Source: Rhizopus sp. PT2906 (Eukaryota; Mucoromycota; Mucoromycetes; Mucorales; Rhizopodaceae). Taken from it: a stretch of DNA of 36,060 bases. The DNA is taken from contig JAMYHX010000447.1 of the NCBI GenBank assembly GCA_025529335.1, positions 1 to 36,060 of the forward strand, read 5' to 3'. How positions within the stretch are numbered: position 1 is the stretch's first letter; each line of letters starts with the position of its first letter. A program made the translations under genes and the position numbers. Below, one piece after another: positions 18,414-28,600 of this stretch. The notes below the pieces were generated by a model that was not told the origin of the DNA, did not search any database, and worked only from the letters and a program-made list of their open reading frames with translations.

Positions 18414-20108
18414 TTAGCAAGCCTTGACAGGAACCCAAGCACTCCAGCTGGGGCCATTCAATGAGGGAGTTTCGCCTTGAGTCCACCATTGAGCCTTGTA
18501 CAATTCGCCGTTATATACCACTTGACTGCCACCAGTATAAGCTGTGGAAGCATCCCAGGTAGGAACACCATCACATCCACCAGAAGAGGTAGGAGTAGAC
18601 GTTCCTGCAGTCGTAGTCTTTGTACCAGTGGCCGTGGCCGTGGCTGTGGCTGTAGGAGTAGCTGTGCCGATAGGTGTACGAGGAGGGTTATTTGCGATGA
18701 CGGGGGCAATAGCACTCAAGAGTTCACCATTCTCTTCGTCAACGCTCCAAGCAAAGAGACCAGCTAAGCCAGTGTCAATAGCATACTTGGCCTTGACACC
18801 AAGGGAGATGGGGTCATCGTAAGAGATGTATTGTTTGTTGGTAGGGTTATACAACCAAGGAGTTTGGGTGACATTATCAAAGTGACGGATCCAAGGAGAG
18901 GCAGCAGTAGTAGGTGTTTGGAGTACACCTTGTGAACGGAGGTTGCTCCATCTCCAGACACCTGAAGCGACTGTAGTGTCAGAAGGACAATAGGCATCTT
19001 GCCAAGGACCATCCAATGAATCACCCAAGGGAGGATTAGGAGACACTGCTGGATTGTACTGTGTCTCAGGAGCACTGCTGACAGTCAAGGTTTGAGCACG
19101 ACCATAAAAGGCAATACCACCGGCAATCTTGTTGTAAGGTACACCAGCTGCTTTCCATGATTCAATACCTTCAACGAAACCTGCAGGATAGCCAAATCCA
19201 GGAGTGTTATGGAAAGGTGCGTTGGGGCCACTTGTACTATTCCAAGCACCATTGACATCAAAGGCCATGACATGGAAACGATCAACATAGGGAACAAATC
19301 CGGATACATCCTTGACAGGTGTGTCACCACCAAAAGGTGTGATGTGAACAGCCATTGTGATTTCCTTGTGGTCGTTGGGGAAGTTTTCATCCAAGGCAGC
19401 ACGAAGTTCCTTTACAAGCGAGTTGAGATTTTGGACATCATCGGGATTAACAGCATTACAGCCTGCACCCTTTGCAGTGGGATATCTATGCTATATATGA
19501 GATTTTGTTTCTTTCTTTCGCTTTATAAATGCAACTTACTCCCAATCAATATCCACACCATCCGTGTTGTATTGTTTGATAAAATTGACATTCCAATCAA
19601 TCCATGCCTTACGGTTGGATTGAGAAGCAGCCATAGTAGAGAACTGAGTGGAGCCTGACCAACCACCAACACTAACCATGACCTTGGTTCCTGCAGCATG
19701 AGCTAATGAAAGCAGTTTTGGGAATCCATAGGCGACATAAGCTAGTTTTAACAGGTGAGATTAAATATAAAAAACTAAACAAATTGAGCTTACTGTCGAA
19801 TACACCAGAGTCAGCCCACGTAGGAGTAGTAGGGGTGTTTTGGATGGCGAAAGCATAATAGATATGAGTATACTTTGAAAAATCAATCTGAGAAGGAGGA
19901 TAGCGACCATAAAGCCAGTTGGGGAAGTATCTATGGAAATAGATAAACATTTTGTTCTGGTAAAGAAAGATTTATCTTACCCCACAATAACCTTATTAGA
20001 GGATGCAGCACGTTCTTGTAAAGAAGCAATAGGTGATGCCTCTGAGACGGATTGTAGGAGACAAAGGCCAACGGTAGCAACAAGGGATAAGACAGAAGAG
20101 AGCTTCAT
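18414..20108 (-). CDS. Secreted GH18 chitinase with C-terminal chitin-binding module
   Basis: Endo-type hydrolysis of chitin outside the cell or in the wall. Exons: 20108-19981, 19930-19794, 19741-19540 and 19485-18414, giving 512 aa. A signal peptide is visible at residues 1 to about 24 (KLSSVLSLVATVGLCLLQS). The GH18 barrel starts at VIVGYFPNW (about 40). The SVGGWSGS strand precedes the catalytic motif DGVDIDWE with acid Glu156; later barrel strands include HVMAFDVNGAW and GLFAWSVDEE. A Thr/Ala-rich linker (about 425-462, likely O-glycosylated) leads to a CBM5/12-type module (PTWDASTAY...GELYKAQWWT...W) that ends the protein. This is the architecture of class V-type fungal chitinases. A TATA-like TATTTAAG lies about 65 nt upstream of the ATG. 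Confidence 0.95.
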
Positions 20109-20930
20109 ATAAATAAAAAGTTGCTTTTTTGCAAGACTGGAGAAAGAAAGAAAAAGGAAAGAGAATGAGCTACTTAAATATCTTTTTTTTTTTCCCTCTT
20201 GTGTTCTGTTCTTTCATGATAATGCTTATGAAGAGAAAATTGTGAACCAAGGAACAATTACCTAACTCAGGGCCTTCCAAGGGAACCGTGAAACACGTCT
20301 GCTGTGTAACATTCCTACTTGTATGAATAAAACAAAGAGACCAAAAGATAAGTTATACCCTATAATCAAAGGGGAAAAAAGGAAAACCATGGTATAAAAT
20401 GTTACAAAGTAACCATGGTGATGGTATTAATGTGGTGCAAGCTTTATGTAATCCACGTTGAATAATCCATTACCTAATCATTAAATTGTAACCAAGAAAA
20501 AAAAAGAAGTTTTTGCATAAAATAATGCTAGTGTCATTCAGTCATTCTACTTTCCGAGGCAAAACAGATATTTTGGTATAATCAGCCGGTATATTGGATG
20601 GTAAGGATGATGCTGCAGGTAAATAAACAAAACCTGTATGGTAGTTAACCATGGACAATTACATTTTAATAAAAGAGTATATTGTTGGTCTCACATGTTC
20701 TATGGCAGCATGTTCAAATCTGGACATCATCAAATCAGAGGACGGGCTCCATTGTGTGGTATATATATATGCGCTTTTAAATAATTACCATAGTAACCAG
20801 ATCATAATAACAACATTGGTAATAAATGAATGTGTGAAATGGTTCGATGATTGTTCAACATAAGAAATGAATTATATATTGAGGGACCCTGATTTATATG
20901 TTTCACCAAACGATTCATACTCGTAACTTT
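20109..20930. other. Intergenic region with CCATGG-centred repeats
   Basis: This is the chitinase promoter side plus the 3' side of the GON7-like gene. A TATA-like box on the minus strand is at 20173-20180. CCATGG palindromes with GTAACC-like flanks occur near 20395, 20412 and 20652, and a related TACCATAGTAACC near 20788. No gene recognised. Confidence 0.5.
20173..20180 (-). promoter_or_regulatory. TATA-like box of the chitinase gene
   Basis: TATTTAAG on the minus strand, about 65 nt upstream of the chitinase ATG and next to a long T/A tract. Inferred from position only. Confidence 0.35.
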
Positions 20931-21242
20931 TTATTTTTCGTTAATCTTGGGTTTTTTTACATTTTGCTTTTCTGGAGCTTCTGGTCTATCTATGCTCATT
21001 GGACTGTCTCCGTCTTCATCTTTATCCTGTTCTTCATCTTCTTGTTCTTCAATATCATCTTTTGTGGTAGTAGTATTCGTTGGTAATGTTTCCTTTTCCA
21101 TAATTTGTGTCAAAAACTCATTCAGCTGATCCTTTAATTGCAAAATTGAGCCTGTTATATTTTCTATGGCTGCTGAATCTTGTTGTATTTCAAATACTTT
21201 ATTGCAATTAGGAGTAGAATAGATTGCTTTCACGTTTGACAT
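20931..21242 (-). CDS. GON7: GON7-like KEOPS/EKC complex subunit
   Basis: An uninterrupted 103-aa ORF from ATG 21242. The N-terminal half reads AIYSTPNCNKVFEI then LQLKDQLNEFLTQIMEKE. The C-terminal half is very acidic (EEQEDEEQDKDEDGD) and ends in a basic KKPKINEK tail. Yeast and human Gon7 share this plan: a short beta segment starting with Y-S-x-P, a helix with LQ-x2-INEFLT, and a disordered acidic tail. Gon7 caps the Pcc1 end of KEOPS, which makes t6A at position 37 of ANN-decoding tRNAs and acts at telomeres. The protein is small and the family poorly conserved, so the call rests on the helix signature and domain plan. Confidence 0.6.
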   Translation of the reverse strand: MSNVKAIYSTPNCNKVFEIQQDSAAIENITGSILQLKDQLNEFLTQIMEKETLPTNTTTTKDDIEEQEDEEQDKDEDGDSPMSIDRPEAPEKQNVKKPKINEK

Positions 21243-21474
21243 TATAAACAAAGTAAAGAGAAAGCGGCCTTAAAAATCAGCGCCCAAGACAAAGAATGAT
21301 TGAAATTTTAACCTACGCTCTTGACAGTCTAAGCTCCCTTTAAATGAACACTTGAACCATACTCTGTTAGAAAACCGATCATAAAAAAAGCTTATTACCA
21401 ATGCCTATAGTCATAATACACACTGAACAGGCTATGTTATATAAAGCAATAGAAAAGATAAAAAGGGGGTTTAT

Positions 21475-23309
21475 TTAGTTTAATGTCTTATTGAAAAACT
21501 TCAAGGTATTCTGACTGACAGTATTGATAAATTCTTTAACACCCATGGAAGCGCTATTGCCAGTAGGGCCATTGACCGCTTCACGGAAAGGAAGTCCCTT
21601 TGTAACAATAATGGAAAAATCCAGAGTTTTGTTAAAGTCTTGAGAAACAGCAGAAGCTGCCATATTATTGCCAAACAGTCCATTGCCTCCGTATTTAGAA
21701 ATTTGACGCAAGGCAGACGCCATGTCAAAATCTGGGGGAATCCTTCCGTTTGACACATTAAACATCTTGGACATCTCCACATTGTATCTCAAGAGCATAC
21801 GTGGAACAACAGCATCCCAAGCAACATCTTCTTGAAGCATGTCAGCAAGACTATTGATATGATCATTGGTCGCTGTGGGGTTCATGAGTTGCTTGGTGAC
21901 GTTAATCAGCATATCTTCAAACTGCTGTTTGAACTCTGGAACTTGTAGCATCTTGTTTGTCAATGGTCGGTCATAAATATGCGTGAAGGTTGAGTAATTT
22001 CCAGATATAAGAGGTGCTTGTGGACCAAAAGATGTGCCAAAGGTCAAATCCAAGTCTGATGGGATGTAGATGTATTTCTTGGACGAAGGATCTGGGTAAA
22101 TATAATAGTTGTTGGCATTGTATATATATCCATCAAAATAAGCATTAAGGATTTCAAGCGCCATGGAGCGAATAACGGAATCCATATCAAGCTTTGACTT
22201 CCAAGCATCCACGGCATTGGTGCCATTGACAGGTGCATCAGCAATAAACTTGGTCAACTCTTGAAGAGGAGCATAGTCCTTCTTGTTGCCAGCCTTTATC
22301 TTGTATTGTCCATCTTCATATGCAGTCAAATTACTTAAGTAGTTTAAGCCGCCAGTGTTGTTCGTACCAGCGCCTACGCCTTGATAGAGATTGCCGCCCT
22401 TGTAGTCTTTGTCACCATCAGCAAATACATTAGCAGTCCAAGGATCTTGGAATGTTTCAATCAAGCCAAACAGACCGATTTCTTGATCATTCAAAAAGAC
22501 ACGACAGTAGGAGAAGTCGGTTGAGATCAGACCTAAAGACTTGACCATGCCATATCCAAGTTTTTCACGCATGTAGGATGAATCAGTGGACATAGCTCTT
22601 AACTTGATGCGTCTATAACCGTAAATCCTGTCCTTTTTGTGCAGTTTCAAATTATAAGAGATCTTGGGCATCATTCGAGAACTGGCACCTGCAATTGAGA
22701 GCTTAACATTTTGAAAAGACAGACTGTCATTCAAAGAGACATAGGATAAGTTTGTTTTGATCTCTATATCCTGAGATGCATTGCGATGCAACAGGGCGAC
22801 CTCTGTTTCGTTGCCAATAATATGTATGGTCGGGATCTCTCCTTCTTGATGCAGCTTAGAAGAGATACGATGGATAAACGGCAACGGCTTGTATACAGTA
22901 GGTAATGGTGCAATTTGCTTCTTGTTCCATGTTCTATTAAAGAATTCGTTCACTGTGTCGGTGTCCACAGGAGATCGAAGGAATGGTTCATTGATAGTGC
23001 TGTTGTCTAATTTTTTAATCTTGGTGTATCTGTAACCTTGACGAGCCACAGGTGCACTACCAGTGTACAAGATTGTGCTAGGTGAATTGAGTTCCAAAGC
23101 ATAAGTGACATTATCCACAATAACACCCATTGATTGCGATGGATCTAAAAGGCCAATGACATTGTATTTGATGTGTTTATCTGCTGCCCCTTTTTGTGCG
23201 CACACAAAGGTCAGTGCGCCAAACACTAACACAGGAGTATTAGATCGATCTATTTCCAGTAGCTCATAAACAAATACTCACAAAAAATTATATTTTTAAG
23301 GTACACCAT
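21475..23309 (-). CDS. CotH-family secreted kinase-like protein, complete
   Basis: Two exons: 23309-23282 and 23225-21475, giving 592 aa. The tiny first exon encodes MVYLKNIIF and, spliced to exon 2, completes a signal peptide (FLFGALTFVCA|Q, cleavage about residue 19). The long frame alone has no ATG start. CotH landmarks are RIKLRAMSTDSSYMREKL, a strand with FLNDQEIGLFGLIE (family G-x-Y/F-x-L-x-E), and SDLDLTFG, the likely metal-binding Asp of the atypical kinase fold. It ends in a polar tail (SQNTLKFFNKTLN) with no hydrophobic GPI-attachment segment, so it is probably soluble and secreted rather than anchored. About a dozen N-x-S/T sites suggest N-glycosylation. It is a paralog of the fragment at 1-374. 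Confidence 0.9.
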
Positions 23310-23990
23310 AGGCTATGCTGTTGAATACAAAAAAAATTCAAAAGCCTTGGTACCTTTATATACTTTTGATTTATTAAAAACTTTTTACTTGGCCGGAATA
23401 GTGTCCGTTTTTTCCATAAAATGATTGGACACAATTAGTTGTACGTTGTAAGGCTTCGATTGATTTTCAAGTCCGCACCTATACATACAGAAGAGTTTCT
23501 TGGCGAAGACGATTGAATTATCAGTGAATCAATTGGTAGAGATAAAAATGCAAGAACTGAAGCATGCTGTTACATACAAAAAAGGCAGTGATGGGGGTGT
23601 AATGAATTATACTGATCCAGCGGTCGACTACAGAAACTTTATTAAGGAACAATAAGAGCGTCAATATGTTATTATTATAATTGTTCTCGTTTGGCAAATT
23701 GAATACTGATGATATTCAGATGAAACGAGTTCTTTGTTTATGATTGAGCACAAAAAAGAGGGAGATTCTGTGGAGATCGTCTTGCTAGCAAGCATCAAGA
23801 TTCATCTTCAATGTGCTTTAATGATCCTAAAGCACTAGTCTCACCATGTGGCTCACAATAAAGCAGATTACCTGCTCACTTGATATTATGATCATAACAC
23901 AGTATGCTATTCCTAAATGAGAACAAAGAACGACTGAAAATGATACAATGTAAAGAAAAAAAACTTCATGCATCTTTATTTTGCTTCTTT
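23310..23990. other. Intergenic region upstream of CotH
   Basis: Contains the CotH TATA box and otherwise AT-rich DNA. A 36-codon plus-strand ORF at 23548-23655 has no recognisable homology and is not called. Confidence 0.5.
23355..23362 (-). promoter_or_regulatory. TATA box of the CotH gene
   Basis: TATATAAA on the minus strand, 45-53 nt upstream of the CotH ATG (23309). This supports the two-exon model and implies a very short 5' UTR. Confidence 0.5.
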
Positions 23991-24329
23991 TCAAACATGC
24001 ATTTGGTTTAAATCTTGTATCACTGTTTCCATGGTGATATTCTTCTTATTGGTAGAAATATGCAGCTTATTAAAAGCATCAATCAAACGCTGCTGCTTTG
24101 GCAACGCTGGTTTTTTGATTCTAGAAGCTAATATGGGTATACGTGAAGGTCTAGCTTTACGATGCAGTGATTTATGTCTGTATGGCTTTTTAGGAATGAG
24201 AGAAGCTTTTTTCAAATGATGAAATTTCAATGAATGCTTTTGAATGCTAGTTTGAGAAGAAGACGGGAATCTTGGTATAAGGCTTGGTTTGTTAACTGCT
24301 TTGCACTTCTCCTTTCTGCTTGGTATCAT
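23991..24329 (-). CDS. Small basic hypothetical protein
   Basis: A 112-codon ORF from ATG 24329, very rich in Lys, Ser, Pro and His, with repeated short motifs (SLIPRFP, SLIPKKP, SRIPILASRIKK). The C-terminal part (LIDAFNKLHISTNKKNITME) could form a helix. The Ser-x-Ile-Pro units recall basic microtubule- or DNA-binding linkers, but no family is recognised. The plus-strand ORF over the same bases is weaker. It could be a real short gene or chance. Confidence 0.35.
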   Translation of the reverse strand: MIPSRKEKCKAVNKPSLIPRFPSSSQTSIQKHSLKFHHLKKASLIPKKPYRHKSLHRKARPSRIPILASRIKKPALPKQQRLIDAFNKLHISTNKKNITMETVIQDLNQMHV

Positions 24330-24854
24330 TTAAGGAAAAGAAAATTTCTCGTGGTTTCCATGAGAAAAATAAGCATAGGGTGATTTATATTTTGGCAAGA
24401 TAATTTTTTTCAATTTGGCAGGAGCTAAAAATCACACCGCTACGGGAGTGAAGGTGATACATCGGATGGTCCTATCACAGAAGAAAGCGTAAAAATGAAC
24501 TGTGGAAATAGTATTAAAAGAATCAATACTTTGTTACGCATTACCGGAGTCCTATTACAATTTCATAGGAGCCTAGGAGAGAGAGAGAGAGAGCAACAAA
24601 TATGCGTTCTAATTTTATTTTAGAGAAGAGACCTTGATTTTGGATCCGTAAGACATACTTTAATACAAACAATAGCGATTCATCTAGTCTTTAGAGATTA
24701 TTCTCCTTTTATTTCATTGTTTACAACAGATCAAAATCGATTTCTTAATACCTTCTGCAGAACAGCGGTTAATGAATGATCATTGTTACTCTGTTGTTTA
24801 TATCTCATTAAAAACAAAGACAGTTGACTTTTGGATCATCGATATATCATTAAT
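24330..24854. other. Intergenic region
   Basis: AT-rich, with a (GA)n run at 24576-24593. No gene, TATA box or RNA feature could be supported. Confidence 0.5.
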
Positions 24855-25819
24855 TTACAATAGTCTCTCCATAATGTCTATACAACCACTTGAATAACTT
24901 CCCCCAAACATGGCATAATGATTAAGATGATGGTATAGCTCATAAATCATCACTCGCTCTTCTCTTCCTTCAATCACAGGAGTTTCAGAAATGTCATCAT
25001 ACGCGTCAAAGCATGCTTGACTGACTCCACCAAACATTTTCATCATACCAAACTCAGCTTCATTATGACCATAGTAAACTGCAGGATCAAAGATGATGGG
25101 CTGTTTGGTGTTTGCATGAACTGCCCAGTTACCACTCCACAGATCTCCATGAAGGAGTGCAGGCTTTATATTAGGCAACGCATCGGATCCTAGCCAATGT
25201 TCCATACGAGAACACAGCTCCTTACCGTATCGATCAATATCTTTATTCATTCCTCGTACCTGATTGAAAAGCGGCTCCATGCGCTGCTTACACCAAAACT
25301 GACACCAGTCGGTACACCAGCTATTGTCGAGTTCTGTTGTTCCACAATACGATGTAACATCAAACCCGAACTTATCGCTTGTTCCCTTGGAATGCATCTG
25401 AGCAAGAGAAATACCTAGCTTTTCTTGAATATCGCGTCCTGATGTCTTTCCTGCCATCGGTACGTATTCTGTTACGATAAATGCTTGTTCGTTTTCCGTA
25501 CTACTTTCTTGGTAATGGATAGGTCTTGGTGCAAAGCCTGGGACCGCACGGTTGATACGTTCGAGAGCTAATGATTCTGCCTTGAACCATTTGTATGCTT
25601 CTGAATCTCTATTTGTCTATATAAATGGATTAAAGTATGTGTGCGCGTGCACGCGTTTAGCTTATTTTTGACACGTACTTTGACAAAAAAGTCTCCTTTG
25701 TCTGTTGCATATTTTGCAGCTTGGCTTATACTTCCTCCAGAGAGAGGCCTTATGTTGTGAACAGCCGAGCATAAGCCAAGGATTTTTATCTTTTCAGTAA
25801 TATAATGATTTTCTGTCAT
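24855..25819 (-). CDS. Fructosamine-3-kinase / ketosamine-3-kinase family
   Basis: Phosphorylates ketosamine (Amadori) adducts on proteins so that they decompose, a protein-repair reaction. Two exons: 25819-25679 and 25616-24855, giving 300 aa against ~309 for human FN3K. The N-lobe has the glycine loop LSGGSISQAAKY and the ATP Lys in FFVKT. The C-lobe has the catalytic loop LLHGDLWSGN (Asp205, Asn210), the Mg-binding Asp224 in FDPAVYYGHNEAE (the DFG-equivalent DPA), then MFGG and YELYHHLNHYAMFGGSY. The intron removes a CA-rich stretch. ATG 25819 is the start that aligns with the family. The P-loop Cys known as a redox switch in some eukaryotic FN3Ks is not present here. Confidence 0.93.
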
Positions 25820-25876
25820 AGAGTAATAAGAAAAAAAAAAGAAATAGTGAAAAAGCAATAAATAAGGACAGTTCTT

Positions 25877-25994
25877 GGCGCACTACTACGTGCACAACCA
25901 TTGTTCAAAAATGACATCACGTTTTTTGTGCGGGGAATGAACTTGCAAAATAGTGACGTTGCAAATAGACAAAGTAGTGCGCGAGTTGTGCGCG
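25877..25994. promoter_or_regulatory. Cluster of GCGCACWAC-type motifs upstream of the FN3K gene
   Basis: Four close matches lie in two inverted pairs: GGCGCACTAC (25877-25886) and CGTGCACAAC (25889-25898) on the plus strand, and GTAGTGCGCG (25974-25983) and GTTGTGCGCG (25985-25994) in reverse. A weaker TTGTGCGGGG (25926) and CRE-like TGACATCACG and GTGACGTT lie between them. The cluster is 60-175 bp upstream of the FN3K ATG. GC-rich words repeated like this in AT-rich DNA suggest factor binding; the factor is unknown. Confidence 0.4.
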
Positions 25995-26067
25995 AACTGT
26001 AGACTTCATACTACAGTATGTTTAATAACAATAAAAGAAGATGATAACATTCTATTTGTTTAATAAA

Positions 26068-26868
26068 TTATTCTTTATAAAATACTTTTAATACATAATT
26101 GAGTAATCTATAGGGCATATATCTGAGTACTTTTTCATAACTGCTGCATGATATGGGTTGATCAATGGAAGCGGAAGCTTGGGTATTGCTAAGGACACGC
26201 AAATGTGTAACCGTATATCCAGTTCTGGTCATCGCTATTTCTCCGCACTGCTTGAGTTTTAAAATTTTGCGTGTCCCGTTAAGAAAGGAAATAAAATAGT
26301 GTGTCTCCCCAAATAGGAAGTTTTTTTTTTGCCTGTACAAGATAGAAATGGCTATGACAAAGAAAAATATTTATAACTGCCATATTTGTTAGCTCTACAG
26401 CAAATGGTACGAATAAACTACTTTGTATTTGTGGTGCGCCATCGACTTACGTTTTCAAAAAGACTGCGACAGCACGACCAAAAGCATCTACTGCAATCTG
26501 TGGATGATCAATGGTATTGAACCAATAATCTACAGGACATGGAAATAGGTTACATGACAGACCATTCTCAAGGTTGTCACTATCATTCACTCTGTTTGCG
26601 TACAAGGTGTCTTTATATTTGTTATAAGTCTTCAACGTCAGCGCTTTTACCTCTTGCCATCTATTTTGGTTATTGTTGACGTGTTTGATGAGATAATTAT
26701 TCTAATAACTCGAGTATAATAAAGTAAAGCATACATTCTACTTTACATTCCTCTATCGCATCTGATAAGAATAACTTACAATAATAGCATAAGCATAAAT
26801 AGTCACATTGACCACATTTATCGTCCTGATAACATTAATATTCCCTATAAAACTCTCACACAAACTTA
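26068..26868 (-). CDS. Multicopy Mucorales-type hypothetical gene (5' end unresolved)
   Basis: Readable exons on the minus strand: about 26868-26785 (INVVNVTIYAYAII ending at a GTAAGT donor), 26701-26451 (NNYLIKHVNNNQNRWQEVK...FNTIDHPQIAVDAFGRAVAVFLKT) and 26332-26068 (FGETHYFISFLNG...MTRTGYTVTHLRVLS... to TAA at 26068). Phases agree across both introns. No start codon or upstream exon could be fixed. A related exon-intron fragment occurs at 33.4-33.6 kb, so the family is dispersed. Function is unknown. The strand-rich central part has no catalytic motif I recognise. Confidence 0.45.
26677..26818. repeat. Dispersed repeat copy A (exon-intron part of a multicopy gene)
   Basis: About 70-75% similar by eye to 33424-33571, including a shared TACATTCTACTTT core and TTGACCACATT end. 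In this copy the repeat corresponds to one exon, its GTAAGT intron and the start of the next exon of the gene at 26068-26868. Confidence 0.65.
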
Positions 26869-27547
26869 ATAATATTCAGCTCTTCTTTTTAAAGAATCTA
26901 ATTCACAAGTCATCGACTTAATAGCCTTTTTACAATAACAAAGCTGAATACAACATCAACACACTGGATATTTTGTTTTGCTATAGGCGCTTTGTCATCT
27001 CTTTAGGTCAAGAAGCATTATCAGCACGAAACAACCAGCAGAACATGGATATCTTGCGTGAGGTAATTGATGTCTCAAATTCGTCTCCATCAGGCCAAGA
27101 CCAGCATCATATCTTTTTCACGCCAACCCACTGTCGCACAAAGAAGGCTAAGAATGCCTGAGCATAATTATTGTATTCCTCCTGGATTCATACATCCTTT
27201 GTATCTTTGTTCCTACCTCTCCACCCTTCATTTATTTGTCTCCCTTTTGCCAGCAGATATCTACACCATCCGCTCCACGCTCGCCATGCGTCGCAAAATG
27301 TTGTCCTTCTTTCATATATTCTTTCCATTTTGAATAGTAAGCGATAGTCTGCTTTTTTAACCTACCGATTTGGAATTAACATACAATAAAAAAAATTCAT
27401 ATTGCTTATCTATTTGCTACTTATCTGATTATTATCGCTTGATTATTGGTGTGATGAGGTCGTCAGTGACCATTACGTGGGCACATTGTTTCGCCATTTA
27501 TCTCAGCAACTGAAGGAATGCGAAACGAAGACTTTGAAGTGAATTTT
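26869..27547. other. Region between the multicopy gene and the Tc1 remnant
   Basis: Plus-strand ORFs at 27046-27161 and 27250-27333 could be joined by a GTAATT donor (27064) and a CAGCAG acceptor (27256), but the products show no family. No reliable gene is called. Confidence 0.4.
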
Positions 27548-28070
27548 CTACACACTTTTGCATGCTTCTGTAATTCTTTTTGATAATGTGTCTTCTTGTA
27601 AAAACCTATGGCGCTTAGCCTTGCTATTTGCTACTACCCAAAACTGTTCTATTGGGTAAAGTTCCGGAGAGTAAGTAGAAAGATACACACATCTATATCC
27701 TCGATACTCAATATACCTCCCTATATTTTCATGTGTATGAATGGGTGTACTATCCATACTTATATAATGATCTTTCATATGCGGATGTTTGTCCATTTCA
27801 TTTAGAGTCATTTTTAAGAAACTGATATAGTGACCTGTTACAGTTCCTAAGCTCATGTATCCATCAGTCTTTCTCTTCTTTGTGGGTCTTGGCTTTTTTA
27901 CGCCAACTGTAATCAAACCTGCAGCTGATATAGCGCCCAATATAGATGTTGTGTTTACTCTTGTTGTTGGCCAGTTGCTTCGCTGCAGCTGATGCACTCA
28001 TACACTTTTCAATCTTCAGATCAAAAAACCTAGCATTATCCTGAGCGGTATAGCGCACATACTCACGCTT
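27500..28070 (-). pseudogene. Internally deleted Tc1/mariner-IS630 type transposase
   Basis: Two pieces lie in different frames. The 5' piece (28055-27970) is a helix-turn-helix start, RYTAQDNARFFDLKIEKCMS followed by ASAAAKQL. The 3' piece (27997-27548) is the DDE half: TTSILGAIS, then HYISMDSTPIH with the second catalytic Asp, and YSPELYPIEQFW with the last catalytic acid, then KAKRHRF. The junction falls where AAKQL in one frame overlaps the Trp-Pro-Thr-Thr start of the other. The middle of the protein, including the first catalytic Asp, is missing. An in-frame TAG at 27548 cuts off a tail that would continue as FKVFVSHSFSC. The copy cannot encode an active enzyme. Terminal inverted repeats were not found. 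Confidence 0.78.
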
Positions 28071-28303
28071 ACATTTATCTCTTTCATATGAATGTCCTCA
28101 TCTTTGGCTTTTCTATCAGCATTGGACAGGCCGAGGAAGATTCACTAGACGCCACACACTTTAAGTATTCAGTATAAGTCGCAATCGTCTCAACAATAAA
28201 TTCATTCTGATCAACGATATACTCTATCGACTCAGGGCCACCATTTATATTCTTTCAAATGTCCAGAGATTTGTGCCATATTCATTTTCCAGCGACATGG
28301 TTT

Positions 28304-28600
28304 CTAAAAATACGACGTCCATTGATCCTTTTCATTGTTTTCTGCTTCAGTAGCCGGCTTTTTTGTAGCACAGCACTCTTGACCATGTTTACAGATGAGA
28401 TAAACCATTCTTTTGTTGGATCTCAAAGTGGTCAGGACAACACTATGTTCTTTTCCAAACTCTTTAGCAACTACTTCAAGTTCATCAATATAAGAGAACT
28501 GAACACCAATCGCGAATGTTTCAATGAAATCATGCTCAATAGAAGTAGCAACTTCATCATCTTGATTCAAAGTATCTTTGACAAAGTTAAATTGGGACAC
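28304..28600 (-). pseudogene. FAR1/WRKY-GCM1-like zinc-finger fragment of a MULE-type transposase
   Basis: The minus-strand ORF reads GVQFSYIDELEVVAKEFGKE then LRSNKRMVYLICKHGQEC, the pattern of the FAR1-type DNA-binding domain (helix that begins the domain, then the Arg/Lys strand and first Cys) found at the N-terminus of Mutator-like transposases and FAR1-derived proteins. The frame ends at 28304. Further down the same strand (28300-28090) only short broken frames continue, and no MULE catalytic domain is present. It abuts the Tc1 remnant, making a nested or adjacent transposon graveyard. Confidence 0.5.

Noticed and set aside
18458..18822. ORFs in other frames over the chitinase Thr linker
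   Set aside because: Simple-sequence ACN/GTN codons stay open in several frames; the GH18-CBM frame is clearly the real one.
563..21242. A tRNA-modification gene cluster (UBA4 plus GON7)
   Set aside because: They are about 19 kb apart with unrelated genes between them and no shared promoter; co-occurrence looks coincidental.
23230..23232. GTG start for the CotH gene
   Set aside because: A spliced ATG exon (23309-23282) gives a complete signal peptide with a TATA box at the right distance.
27046..27333. Possible two-exon plus-strand gene after a CTATAAAAC box (26845)
   Set aside because: The spliced product is only about 38 residues with no recognisable features, and splice signals are weak.
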